Shown piece by piece: positions 1-7,234 of a DNA stretch of 27,818 nucleotides. Position 1 is the stretch's first letter. Each line of letters opens with the position of its first letter. A program made the position numbers and the translations under genes. The notes beneath the pieces are model-generated. The model was not told where the DNA came from and ran no database searches. It saw nothing but the letters and a program-made list of their open reading frames with translations. Source of the DNA: JAOUEA01 sp035711865 (GTDB taxonomy: Bacteria > Actinomycetota > UBA4738 > HRBIN12); NCBI GenBank assembly GCA_035711865.1, contig DASTBT010000005.1, forward strand, positions 1-27,818. The letters run 5' to 3'.

Positions 1-231
1 GAGCGCGACCGACTCCGTGCCACCCGACGTGAACACGATCTCATCCGGCTGGGCTGCCAGCGATGCGGCGACGGTCTCGCGAGCGTCGTCGAGGATCGAA
101 CGGGCCTTCCGGCCCCGCGCGTGGATCCACAGCGGGTCGCCGAACTCGTCGAGCGCCTCGATGAGCGCCGCCCGCGCCGCGGGGATCAGCGGAGTGGCCG
201 ATGCGTCGTCGAGGTAGATGTCCGATGTCAT
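1..231 (-). CDS. Cysteine desulfurase, N-terminal part (cut by window edge)
   Basis: The first 77 codons read MTSDIYLDDASATPLIP and continue to FTSGGTESVAL at the edge. This is the N-terminus of a class V aminotransferase-fold cysteine desulfurase (NifS/IscS type), a PLP enzyme that takes sulfur from cysteine for Fe-S clusters or tRNA thiolation. The LDDASATP segment and the EIVFTSGGTES segment (about residues 66-76, near the PLP phosphate site) are typical. The PLP lysine and active-site cysteine lie outside the window, so the subtype cannot be decided. The ATG at 229-231 is preceded by GAGAGGA at a normal spacing. It lies downstream of the aquaporin on the same strand. Confidence 0.85.
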   Translation of the reverse strand, partial: MTSDIYLDDASATPLIPAARAALIEALDEFGDPLWIHARGRKARSILDDARETVAASLAAQPDEIVFTSGGTESVAL

Positions 232-254
232 GTCGTCCTCTCGGGAACGCCGGG

Positions 255-274
255 ACGGGATCGTCTCTTCCCGT
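255..274 (-). terminator. Weak hairpin between aquaporin and cysteine desulfurase
   Basis: ACGGG at 255-259 and CCCGT at 270-274 form a 5-bp stem with a 10-base loop. There is no clear T-tract. It could weakly end aquaporin transcription or be chance in GC-rich DNA. Confidence 0.2.
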
Positions 275-310
275 GACCCGCCCCGCCCGCTCTTCGCGGT
301 CCGGCCGGGC

Positions 311-1000
311 TCACGGTGTGGCGGGTTCCTTGTCCTTCAGGAAGACGCTCCAGTAGAGGACCCCGGCGATGATGCCGCCGGCGATCGGGCCGACGATCCA
401 GACGTACCAATCCGCCCAGTCCGTCGTGGCCAGGGCAGGACCGAGCCACCGGGCGGGGTTCGTCGCGGCCCCGGTGTACGGACCGAACGCCATGATGTCG
501 AACGCGATCACGAGTCCGATCGTGAGCCCGGCGGTCTTCGAGAACGGTCCGCGGTCGTCGACGATCGTGCCGAAGAACGCGAAGACCAGGAAGAACGTCG
601 TCACCGCCTCGATCAGGATCCCCTTGCCGATCGTGACGCCGTCCCCCAGCGCAGGGATCCCGCCGTTCCCCGATCCGAACAGCTCCGCCGGAACGAGGAA
701 CTCCAGTAGGAACGCACCGGCGATCGCGCCCGCCAGCTGGGCGACGATCAGCGCTCCCGCTCGAGGTGTCGACACCTTCCCCGTGACCCAGAGGGACACG
801 GCGACGGCCGGATTCACCATGCCTCCCGAGATGTGCACCGTGACCGAGACCATGATCGCGAGCACGAGCCCGTGGGCGAGCGCAACGCCGGTGAGATCGA
901 TCTGACCGTTCGCGTTGAGGATCACCGCTCCCGCCCCCACGAAGACGAGCGCGAACGTCGCGACGAACTCCGCCACAGCCGCCTTCCCGGTGCCCTCCAC
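311..1000 (-). CDS. MIP-family aquaporin, AqpM-like
   Basis: This 229-residue membrane channel carries both aquaporin half-helix motifs: NPA at 63-65 (in GGMVNPAVAVS) and NPAR at 181-184 (in GAATNPARWLGP). Hydrophobic stretches fit six transmembrane helices. R184 matches the selectivity-filter arginine. The residue 12 before the second NPA is I169 where AqpZ has histidine; I recall isoleucine there in archaeal AqpM, suggesting a wider pore passing water and perhaps small neutral solutes. The GTG start at 998-1000 has AGGAGG about 7 bases upstream, and a good promoter lies at 1028-1056. It is divergent from the receiver-domain gene. Substrate is inferred, not shown. Confidence 0.92.
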   Translation of the reverse strand: MEGTGKAAVAEFVATFALVFVGAGAVILNANGQIDLTGVALAHGLVLAIMVSVTVHISGGMVNPAVAVSLWVTGKVSTPRAGALIVAQLAGAIAGAFLLEFLVPAELFGSGNGGIPALGDGVTIGKGILIEAVTTFFLVFAFFGTIVDDRGPFSKTAGLTIGLVIAFDIMAFGPYTGAATNPARWLGPALATTDWADWYVWIVGPIAGGIIAGVLYWSVFLKDKEPATP

Positions 1001-1027
1001 CTGCCCTCCTTCGCTGGATGCCGCCGG

Positions 1028-1056
1028 AGCCTAGCGGGTGACACTGGCGTGGACAA
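1028..1056 (-). promoter_or_regulatory. Promoter of the aquaporin gene
   Basis: On the minus strand, TTGTCC (1051-1056) and TAGGCT (1028-1033) are separated by exactly 17 bases. This is a good vegetative-sigma promoter, about 28 bases before the GTG start. Confidence 0.6.
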
Positions 1057-1106
1057 AAAGCCCGACGGATCCATGTCCCGTCCGGCGCCGGGACGGTTGA
1101 ACCGGG

Positions 1107-1112
1107 TAGCAT
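1107..1112 (+). promoter_or_regulatory. -10 box for a leaderless receiver-domain transcript
   Basis: TAGCAT ends 7 bases before the GTG at 1120. No convincing -35 is visible. The spacing fits transcription starting at or next to the start codon. Confidence 0.5.
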
Positions 1113-1119
1113 CCTGGCC

Positions 1120-1506
1120 GTGGACGTGCTGCTCGTCTCGCCCGACCCCGTGTCCAGGGAGCTCATGGCGTTGACCGTGCGCAGCATCGAGCGCGCGATC
1201 GGCACGGAGCTCCGATTCCGGGCGGCCGCCAACGGCGAGCTCGGGATCGGGGCCGCCCTGCGCGACCGGCCCGACGTGATCGTGGCCGACGAGATCGCCT
1301 CGCGGGCGGGGGCGTTCGCGCTGTCGAAGCAGCTCCGCGATGACAACGATCCTTACCGAGGCGTGATCGTGATCCTGTTGGAACGGAAGCACGATGCCTG
1401 GCTCGCCAGATGGTCGGGCGCCGATGCATGGTTCGTGAAGCCGGTAGATCCGTTCGAGTTGGCCGATCGCCTGCTGGAGCTCATCAGCGAGAAGGAGAGC
1501 GCGTGA
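1120..1506 (+). CDS. Single-domain response-regulator receiver protein (atypical)
   Basis: The 128 residues fit one CheY-like receiver fold: strand MDVLLVSPD, D57 in PDVIVADEIA as the likely phosphoacceptor, and K107-P108 in WFVKPVDP as the conserved lysine-proline. There is no output domain. The N-terminal acidic pair is reduced to SPDP (only D9), and the usual Thr/Ser-Ala after strand 4 reads ILLERK, so phosphorylation chemistry may be altered. The GTG start follows a -10 box by 7 bases. The stop overlaps the next GTG start (GTGA), implying translational coupling. No histidine kinase is nearby, so partner and role are unknown. Confidence 0.75.
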   Translation: MDVLLVSPDPVSRELMALTVRSIERAIGTELRFRAAANGELGIGAALRDRPDVIVADEIASRAGAFALSKQLRDDNDPYRGVIVILLERKHDAWLARWSGADAWFVKPVDPFELADRLLELISEKESA

Positions 1507-1790
1507 AGATCAGAGGCATCGACCATCGGAACGGCCGCGAGTTCTTCGCGGAACAGGTGATCGCGAGCGGCGGAGCGTCGCCGTGGGACGGACAGCCGTT
1601 CAGCCCCGATTACGCCGTGGTGCTGGTGAGCGCCCTGCGTGATGCCGAGGAGGCCGGCACGAAGCTCGAGGAAGCCCTCGAGGCGGTCGCCGATGTGGCA
1701 CCCGAGTTCAGCCTCGACCACGAGTCGGTGCTGGGCCCGTTGAGCGAGCACCTCGACCGGCTCGGGAAGAACCTCGTGCGGCAAGGCTGA
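1503..1790 (+). CDS. Hypothetical protein, 95 residues
   Basis: The reading frame is open further upstream, but the GTG at 1503 overlaps the stop of the receiver gene by 4 bases and follows an AAGGAGAGC stretch, so I start it there. The product is soluble, acidic and mostly helical by eye, with LRDAEEAGTKLEEALEAVAD in the middle. I recognise no family. Coupling to the receiver-domain protein suggests the two act together, which is inference from position only. Confidence 0.6.
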   Translation: MKIRGIDHRNGREFFAEQVIASGGASPWDGQPFSPDYAVVLVSALRDAEEAGTKLEEALEAVADVAPEFSLDHESVLGPLSEHLDRLGKNLVRQG

Positions 1791-1797
1791 GGAACTC

Positions 1798-2001
1798 GTG
1801 GGCGACGGCGAGAGCGGGTTCGGGGTCGAGCTCCGTGAGGACGACGGAAGCTGGCGCGTGGCGATCGTCGACGGGTCCGGAACCGTGATCGCCGAGCGAG
1901 CCTGTCGCGATCACTCCGAAGCCCGCACGTATGCCTCCACCGTTCGCCAGCACATCTACTGGCTCTCGCCCGAACGCTTCCGCGAGTACTACCGTCTATA
2001 G
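1798..2001 (+). CDS. Hypothetical protein, 67 residues
   Basis: A small ORF starting with GTG 7 bases after the previous stop. It reads as two or three beta strands (FGVELREDDGSWRVAIVDGSG) followed by a helix ending in ERFREYYRL. Codon use is GC3-rich like its neighbours and no other frame competes. I do not recognise the family. It probably belongs to the run that starts at 1120. Confidence 0.5.
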   Translation: MGDGESGFGVELREDDGSWRVAIVDGSGTVIAERACRDHSEARTYASTVRQHIYWLSPERFREYYRL

Positions 2002-2005
2002 CGAC

Positions 2006-2113
2006 ATGGGCTTCAACTACCAACAGCCGGGCAAGGTGAAGAAGGCCGATCTCGCGATCTTCATCGGCGCCCTCGTGGTGATCGCTGCGCTCGTGATCTG
2101 GGCGATCTGGTAG
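2006..2113 (+). CDS. Small single-pass membrane protein, 35 residues
   Basis: The ATG at 2006 lies 4 bases after the previous stop. The peptide has a short polar, positively charged N-terminus (MGFNYQQPGKVKKAD), then one hydrophobic helix (LAIFIGALVVIAALVIWAIW) running to the C-terminus. By the positive-inside rule the N-terminus should be cytoplasmic. No clear ribosome-binding site is seen, so translation may be coupled to the upstream gene. The function is unknown; similar-sized proteins often tune a larger membrane partner. Confidence 0.55.
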   Translation: MGFNYQQPGKVKKADLAIFIGALVVIAALVIWAIW

Positions 2114-2120
2114 CGGGACG

Positions 2121-2495
2121 ATGCCCGACGACATCGCCGGTCTCGACTTCTGCTACCTCACGACCACCGGCCGCGTCTCCGGGAAGCCACACCGCATCGA
2201 GATCTGGTTCGTGCTCGCCGAGGAGACCGTCTTCCTGATGGCCGGGGACCGAGATCGCAGCGACTGGGTCCGCAACCTGATGACAGTCCCTGAGGTCGAG
2301 CTGGAGATCGGCGGGCGCAAGCGAGCCACCCGAGCCCGCGTGGTCGGCGGCGACGGGGACGAGGATGCGCTCGCCAGGCGGCTGATGCTCGAGAAGTACG
2401 CCCCGCGAAACGGCGACCTCGCCACGTGGGGCCGCACGGCGCTCGTGGTGGCGATCGACTGGCCGGGCGGCGTCAGCTACACCTCGCTGATCTGA
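2121..2495 (+). CDS. F420H2-dependent nitroreductase-family (Ddn/DUF385) protein
   Basis: The 124 residues match the split beta-barrel family of deazaflavin-dependent oxidoreductases: LTTTGRVSGKPHRIEIWF (13-30) is the signature strand pair, followed by DWVRNLMTVPEVELEIGGR (48-66), the segment that contacts F420 in this family. Members use reduced F420 to reduce quinones, nitroaromatics or similar compounds; the substrate here cannot be read from sequence. The ATG comes 7 bases after the small membrane gene, so it is likely co-transcribed. It is convergent with the ligand-binding-domain gene. With two LLM-class genes in the window it supports an F420-using organism. Confidence 0.85.
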   Translation: MPDDIAGLDFCYLTTTGRVSGKPHRIEIWFVLAEETVFLMAGDRDRSDWVRNLMTVPEVELEIGGRKRATRARVVGGDGDEDALARRLMLEKYAPRNGDLATWGRTALVVAIDWPGGVSYTSLI

Positions 2496-2510
2496 CCGGC
2501 CTCACCAGGT

Positions 2511-2801
2511 TCAGCCCTCGTCGAACCCCAGCGAGAACAAGCGCTCGAGGTCGTGCTTCGAGTACACCTGGAAGCTGATCAGGGTCTCCGTGCGCTCGAC
2601 CCCGTCGACCTTCGCGATGCCGCCGGGGATCACCGAGGCGAGCTCGTCGTGGGCGTTCACCCGCACGATCGCGATCAGGTCGAACTCGCCCGCCACGGAG
2701 TACACCTCGCTCACGCCGTCGATCTCGGCGATCGCCTGGGCGGCCTCGGCGATCTCGTCGATCTCGCACTGGACCAAGACCACGGCGTGCACGGCGCTCA
2801 C
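2511..2801 (-). CDS. Stand-alone Lrp/AsnC ligand-binding (RAM) domain protein
   Basis: The 96 residues form only the RAM/ACT-like domain of Lrp/AsnC regulators: VHAVVLVQC, IDGVSEVYSVAGEFDLIAIV and a C-terminal LISFQVYSKH strand. There is no helix-turn-helix. Such domains bind amino acids and assemble into oligomers. The frame is open to 2822, but GTG at 2799-2801 has GAGAGGAG 7 bases upstream and avoids overlapping the thiolase stop. It is last in the minus-strand group exonuclease-UvrC, thiolase, RAM. It may sense a metabolite or modulate a full Lrp protein. Confidence 0.85.
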   Translation of the reverse strand: MSAVHAVVLVQCEIDEIAEAAQAIAEIDGVSEVYSVAGEFDLIAIVRVNAHDELASVIPGGIAKVDGVERTETLISFQVYSKHDLERLFSLGFDEG

Positions 2802-2814
2802 GTTCCGGCTCCTC

Positions 2815-3987
2815 TCAGGCACGTTCCAATACGACGGCCAGGCCCTGGCCGCCCGAGATGCAGAGCGTGGCCAGACCCATCGTGAGATCGCGAGCGCGAA
2901 GCTCGTAGGCGAGCGCGAGGATGATGCGCGCGCCGCTCATGCCGATCGGATGGCCGACCGAGATTCCGCCGCCGTTGACGTTCAGTCGGTCGCGATCGAA
3001 CTTCAGCTCGCGCTCGCAGGCGATCACCTGGGCGGCGAACGCCTCGTTGATCTCGATCAGCTCGAAGTCGTCGATCGTGCATCGGAGCCGGTCCATCACC
3101 TTCTGGGTGGCCGGCACCGGACCGATGCCCATGATCTCGGGCGGGACCCCGGCCCACGACATCGCGGTGAGGGCCGCCAGCGGCTCGCGGCCTTCGTTCC
3201 TCGCCCGAGTCTCGCTCATCAGCACGAGCGCGGCGGCCCCGTCGGTGAGGCCGCTCGAGTTCCCGGCCGTGACACTGCCGCCCTCGCGGAACACGGGCGG
3301 GAGCTTCGCGAGCGACTCCGTCGTCGTGTGGGGTCGCAGGTGTTCGTCGTCGTCGACCGTGACCGTCGTGCGCCCGAGCGTCGTCTCGACCGGGAACATC
3401 TCCGCCGCTCTGCCCGCCGCGCCTTCCTGCGCGCGGTGCTGCGACCGCACGGCGAACTCGTCTTGCTCCTCGCGGGAGATGCCGTACATGTCGACGAGGT
3501 TCTCGGCGGTCTCGCCCATGATCAGGTCGCAGAGCGGGTCGAGCAGGCCATCGCGATACATCGCGTCGACGGCCTGTGTGTTCCCGAGGCGGTGGCCGAG
3601 TCGCATGTCGGGAAGCAGGTACGGCACCCTGGTCATGTTCTCGATGCCACCCACGAGCACGACCTCGCTCTCGTCCAGCATGATCTGCTGGGCGCCGAGC
3701 TGGGCGGCCTTCATGCCAGAGCCGCACGCTATGTTCACGTTGTAGGCGCTGATCTCTCGGGGGACGCCTGCGCGCATGCTGACCTGGCGGCCCGTGTTGG
3801 GGCCGTTCCCCGCCTGACGAGCGTGGCCGATGATCGTCTGGTCGACCGCGTCCGCGTCGATCCCGGCACGTCGCAGTGCTTCCTTCGCGGCGAGCTCGCC
3901 CAGGCGAACGGCCGGGGTGTCGGCGAATGACCCGAGGAATCTCCCGATCGGCGTGCGCGCGCCTTCGACGATGACGGCCCGGTCCAC
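2815..3987 (-). CDS. Acetyl-CoA C-acyltransferase (thiolase)
   Basis: This 390-residue protein has the normal length and all catalytic parts of a type II thiolase: acyl-accepting C88 in NIACGSGMKA, N314 in EINEAFAAQ, H346 in GHPIGMSG and the second cysteine C376 in CISGGQG. The positions track the Zoogloea enzyme residues (89, 316, 348, 378 as I recall) within two residues. It either condenses two acetyl-CoA or cleaves 3-ketoacyl-CoA in the cytosol; sequence does not decide which. The GTG start lies 9 bases after the exonuclease-UvrC stop, so the two are probably co-transcribed. GHPIGMSG has Met where Ala is usual. Confidence 0.93.
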   Translation of the reverse strand: MDRAVIVEGARTPIGRFLGSFADTPAVRLGELAAKEALRRAGIDADAVDQTIIGHARQAGNGPNTGRQVSMRAGVPREISAYNVNIACGSGMKAAQLGAQQIMLDESEVVLVGGIENMTRVPYLLPDMRLGHRLGNTQAVDAMYRDGLLDPLCDLIMGETAENLVDMYGISREEQDEFAVRSQHRAQEGAAGRAAEMFPVETTLGRTTVTVDDDEHLRPHTTTESLAKLPPVFREGGSVTAGNSSGLTDGAAALVLMSETRARNEGREPLAALTAMSWAGVPPEIMGIGPVPATQKVMDRLRCTIDDFELIEINEAFAAQVIACERELKFDRDRLNVNGGGISVGHPIGMSGARIILALAYELRARDLTMGLATLCISGGQGLAVVLERA

Positions 3988-3996
3988 GCCCTCAGT

Positions 3997-5649
3997 CTAC
4001 CGGCGCGCCCCGCGCCGTCGGTCGTCGCGGCCCGAGGCGTCTCGCATGCGCCGCAAGACGCGGGCGAGCGCTGCCCCACCCTCGACCGACTCGGCGGGGG
4101 GCCGATCGCAGGCCAGCACGCGGGGGTGATGTCGGCCGACCCACGAACGCACGGCCGCCAGCTCATCGGCTCGATCGCGCGGCACGGGCCGAGCGATCGC
4201 ACCGCCGTCGGCGTGGCCCGTACGGAGCGAGCCGGCGTCCAGCCGCACCCGTTCCCCGTCGGGGACGCCCAGCTCGAGCCGCCCCGCTCCCACGAGCCAC
4301 GCGTCGACCCGTTCTCGCCACAGTCCCTCGGCGAGCGCGCGGAGCCGATCGCGCACCGACGCGGCTTCCTCGTAGCGTTCCGCCTCGGCCAGCCGCGACA
4401 TACGGCGCTCGAGCGCTTCGAGGAGCTCGCCCGGGCCGGTGCTCAGGGAGGAGACGAGCCATCGGACGAGCTCTCCGTAGCGCTCGCGATCGGTGCGGCC
4501 GTCGCACGGGGCCAGGCACCGGCCCATGTCGGCCAGGGCGCACGGAGCGAACCTGGTGGAAGCGCCCATCGAGGTCGTGCACCGGCGGATCGGCACGGTC
4601 TCCTCGAGGGCGTCCTTGGCGAGACGGGCCGTCGCCGAGCTGCCGAACGGGCCGAGGTAGTGGCGCCCGTCGGGTACCGCCCTGCGAACGACCTTGATGC
4701 GGGGCCATGCCTCGCTCGGATCGAGCACCAGATACGCCCCACGGCGCCAGGTCGTGCCCCGGCGGTTGTACTTCGGCTCGTGACGGCGGATCAGGCGGGC
4801 CTCGACCACGAGTGCCTCGAGCTCGCCCTCGCAGCGGATGCCCTCGACGGTGCGGACCTCGTCGAGCAGGTTCACGACCTTCTTCCGTTCGTCGCCGTAG
4901 AAGTACGACTTCACCCGGGCGCGCAGGTCGTTGGCCTTGCCGACGTACAGCACGCGGTCGTCGCGGCCGCGGAACAGGTAGACGCCGGGCGCGTGCGGAA
5001 GGTCGTCGGCGAGCCGGATCTTGCCGAAGTTCGGTCGCCCGCGAGCACGCAGGGCCTCTTCGAGGTCTCCCATCGTCAGGATGCCGAGTCGCCCTCCGAG
5101 GTCGAGCAAGCCGTGTAGCACCTCGGCGCACGCCTCGGCATCGTCGAGGGCACGATGGGTCGGCCTGGTCCGGGTGCGGAAATAGTTCGCGAGCGTCGCG
5201 AGCTTCACGTTGGGCACGTCGGGCCAGACCACGCGCCGCGCCAGCCGCGCCGTGCACAGCGGTGGGCCCGGCAGCGGCCGGTAGTCGAGCGCGTCGCAGC
5301 TCGCGTTGAGGAAGCCGAAATCGAACCCCGCGTTGTGCGCGACGAAGACCGATCCGCGGAAGAACTCCAGGAACGACGGCAGCACGTGCTCGATCGGCGG
5401 CTCCCCCGAGACGAGACGATCGTCGATGCCCGTGAGGTGGGCGACGTAGGGAGGGATCGGCCGTCGGGGGTTCACGAGGGCGCGGAACGAGCCGAGACGC
5501 TCGCCGCCGCGATACTTGACGGCGCCGATCTCGGTGATCGCGTCGTCGACCGGCGAGCCTCCCGTCGTCTCGAGGTCGACGACGCAGAACGTGACCTCGA
5601 CGATCGGCACGCCGAGCTCGAGGGTCGTCTGGGTCGGTTCGGCCGGCAC
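3997..5649 (-). CDS. DEDDh exonuclease fused to UvrC N-terminal half (GIY-YIG and UVR)
   Basis: At 550 residues it has two nuclease modules. Residues 20-185 are an epsilon-type 3'-5' exonuclease with D25/E27 (VVDLETTGG), D110 (AHNAGFD), H165 and D170 (THRALDD). Residues 220-300 are a GIY-YIG domain (GVYLF, LYVGKANDLRARV, E283). Cysteines C357, C370, C378 and C382 have nearly the spacing of the Fe-S cysteines reported for E. coli UvrC. A UVR helix pair (about 415-440) suggests UvrB binding. The RNase H-like half of UvrC is absent, as in Cho. The frame is open to 6507; I start at GTG 5647-5649, after GGAGG and just before the conserved strand. A homologue is M. tuberculosis Rv2191, from memory. 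Likely role: DNA repair incision and trimming. Confidence 0.9.
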   Translation of the reverse strand: MPAEPTQTTLELGVPIVEVTFCVVDLETTGGSPVDDAITEIGAVKYRGGERLGSFRALVNPRRPIPPYVAHLTGIDDRLVSGEPPIEHVLPSFLEFFRGSVFVAHNAGFDFGFLNASCDALDYRPLPGPPLCTARLARRVVWPDVPNVKLATLANYFRTRTRPTHRALDDAEACAEVLHGLLDLGGRLGILTMGDLEEALRARGRPNFGKIRLADDLPHAPGVYLFRGRDDRVLYVGKANDLRARVKSYFYGDERKKVVNLLDEVRTVEGIRCEGELEALVVEARLIRRHEPKYNRRGTTWRRGAYLVLDPSEAWPRIKVVRRAVPDGRHYLGPFGSSATARLAKDALEETVPIRRCTTSMGASTRFAPCALADMGRCLAPCDGRTDRERYGELVRWLVSSLSTGPGELLEALERRMSRLAEAERYEEAASVRDRLRALAEGLWRERVDAWLVGAGRLELGVPDGERVRLDAGSLRTGHADGGAIARPVPRDRADELAAVRSWVGRHHPRVLACDRPPAESVEGGAALARVLRRMRDASGRDDRRRGARR

Positions 5650-5793
5650 CGGCGTCGTCGCCTCCGTCGGAAGGGGCCGAACGGGAGCTGGAGGGTATCG
5701 AACAGGTGTTCGATGGTCAAGCGGGCGCCGCGGGGAAGTCGTCACGAGCGAGATGGTGACGACCGGCACCGACATCGGCCGTCGTCGACCACC

Positions 5794-5799
5794 TAGGAT
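5794..5799 (+). promoter_or_regulatory. -10 box for a leaderless LLM oxidoreductase transcript
   Basis: TAGGAT ends 7 bases before GTG 5807. An in-frame ATG at 5798 lies inside this box, which argues for the GTG start. Confidence 0.5.
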
Positions 5800-5806
5800 G
5801 GCCTCC

Positions 5807-6622
5807 GTGCGCTGCGGGGTCACCGTGCCGAACATCGGCGAGCTCGACCTGTTGCTCACGATGGGCCGTGAGGCGGAAGCGGCCGGGTGGGACGGATTCT
5901 TCCTCTGGGACCACATACGGTTCTCCGACGTGTTCGACGTGGCGGTGCACGATCCGTGGATCGCGCTGGCCGCGCTCGCGGCGACGACCGCGCGCATCCG
6001 GCTGGGACCCATGGTCACGCCGGTCGCGCGTCGCCGTCCGTGGAAGCTGGCCCGGGAGACCGTCTCGCTCGACCACCTGAGCCACGGACGCCTGGTCTTC
6101 GGAGCCGGGTTGGGGTTCCCTCCCGACGTCGAGTTCGGCTCGTTCGGTGAGCCGGCCGGCGAGCGTGAGCGTGCGGAACTCCTCGACGACGGACTCGCGA
6201 TCCTCGACCGGCTCTGGTCGGGCGAGCCGGCGACCGCCGGCGGTCGGCACCACCGGATCGACGGGGTCACGTTCTCCCCGCGCCCGGTGCAGCGCCCGCG
6301 CATCCCCGTGTGGATCGCGGGTATGTGGCCGAATCGAGCGCCCTTCCGCCGCGCCGCGCGGTGGGACGGCGTGTTCCCGATCGCGGTGTTCGAGGGGGAA
6401 CCGTGCTCGATCACGCCCGATGCGTTCGCCGAGGCGCTCGAGTTCACACGAGCGCTCCGCGAGTCTGACGCGCCCTTCGATGCGGTGGTCCAGGGGGCGC
6501 CCGACACCGATCCCGGCGACTACGAGACGGTGGGGGCGACGTGGTGGCTGCTCACCGACGACGGGGGCCCGGGGTGGGAGGACAGGATCCTCGTCGAGAT
6601 CCGCGACGGCCCGCCGCGTTGA
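5807..6622 (+). CDS. LLM-class (F420-type) flavin-dependent oxidoreductase
   Basis: The 271 residues form a luciferase-like TIM barrel: an N-terminal RCGVTVPN strand, GWDGFFLWDHI, the ARIRLGPMVTPVARRRPWKLARE region and LSHGRLVFGAGLGFPP. Bacterial members use F420 or FMN; the actinobacterial setting favours F420. Substrate is not readable. The C-terminus (WWLLTDDGGPGWEDRILVEI) is the usual last barrel strand and helix. The gene stands alone, divergent from exonuclease-UvrC and convergent with gmhA. The start is GTG 5807 because ATG 5798 overlaps the -10 box. Confidence 0.85.
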   Translation: MRCGVTVPNIGELDLLLTMGREAEAAGWDGFFLWDHIRFSDVFDVAVHDPWIALAALAATTARIRLGPMVTPVARRRPWKLARETVSLDHLSHGRLVFGAGLGFPPDVEFGSFGEPAGERERAELLDDGLAILDRLWSGEPATAGGRHHRIDGVTFSPRPVQRPRIPVWIAGMWPNRAPFRRAARWDGVFPIAVFEGEPCSITPDAFAEALEFTRALRESDAPFDAVVQGAPDTDPGDYETVGATWWLLTDDGGPGWEDRILVEIRDGPPR

Positions 6623-6643
6623 GCCGTTGCCGAGGTCCGGGAG

Positions 6644-7234
6644 CTATCCGGCCGGGAACAGGGCCTGCTCGGTGAGCAGCGCCAGGAGCTGCTCGATCGC
6701 GAGATGGCATTCCTGGATGTGCGCCGTCGCCGTGGAGGGCACGCGGATCGCCACATCGGCCAAGGGCCCGAGCGTGCCGCCCGACGCCCCCGTCAGCGCG
6801 ACGACCCTCACGCCCTGCGACCTGGCTTGCTCGGCCGCGCGCACCACGTTCTGCGAGTTCCCGCTCGTCGAGATCGCGATCAGGACGTCGCCGGCGCTGC
6901 CGAGCGATTCCACCTGTCGAGCGAAGACGCCCTCGATGCCGTAGTCGTTCGCGATCGCCGTGAGGAGCGACGAGTCGGTCGTGAGGGCGATCGCCGGGAT
7001 CGAGGGCCGGGGATTGTCCAGGGTCAAGGTGCTGACGAACTCGGTGGCCAGGTGTTGTGCGTCCGCCGCGCTTCCCCCGTTGCCGCAGATCAGCAGCTTC
7101 CCTCCGGCGCGCAGGGAGTCGATCAGGATCACGGACGCCGCCTCGATGTCGTCGAGGCACTCGCTCTCGACCCTGAGGACCGTGTCGGCCGTCTCGCGCA
7201 GGTACGTTCGGGCGCTGTCGCGGTCGGCGGTCAT
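6644..7234 (-). CDS. gmhA: D-sedoheptulose-7-phosphate isomerase
   Basis: This 196-residue SIS-domain protein carries the GmhA signature: GNGGSAADAQHLATEF (51-66) with H61 and E65, the STSGNSQNVVRA phosphate loop (122-133), and IQECHLAIEQLL with Q174 and H177, matching the metal and catalytic residues of E. coli GmhA. It converts sedoheptulose 7-phosphate to D-glycero-D-manno-heptose 7-phosphate in the cytosol. The ATG overlaps the hddA stop by 4 bases (ATGA), so the two are translationally coupled and should supply consecutive pathway steps. No gmhB or nucleotidyltransferase follows in the window. Confidence 0.92.
   Translation of the reverse strand: MTADRDSARTYLRETADTVLRVESECLDDIEAASVILIDSLRAGGKLLICGNGGSAADAQHLATEFVSTLTLDNPRPSIPAIALTTDSSLLTAIANDYGIEGVFARQVESLGSAGDVLIAISTSGNSQNVVRAAEQARSQGVRVVALTGASGGTLGPLADVAIRVPSTATAHIQECHLAIEQLLALLTEQALFPAG

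Noticed and set aside
5798..5800. ATG start for the LLM gene at 5807
   Set aside because: It lies inside the TAGGAT -10 box; GTG 5807 fits the leaderless spacing seen at other genes.
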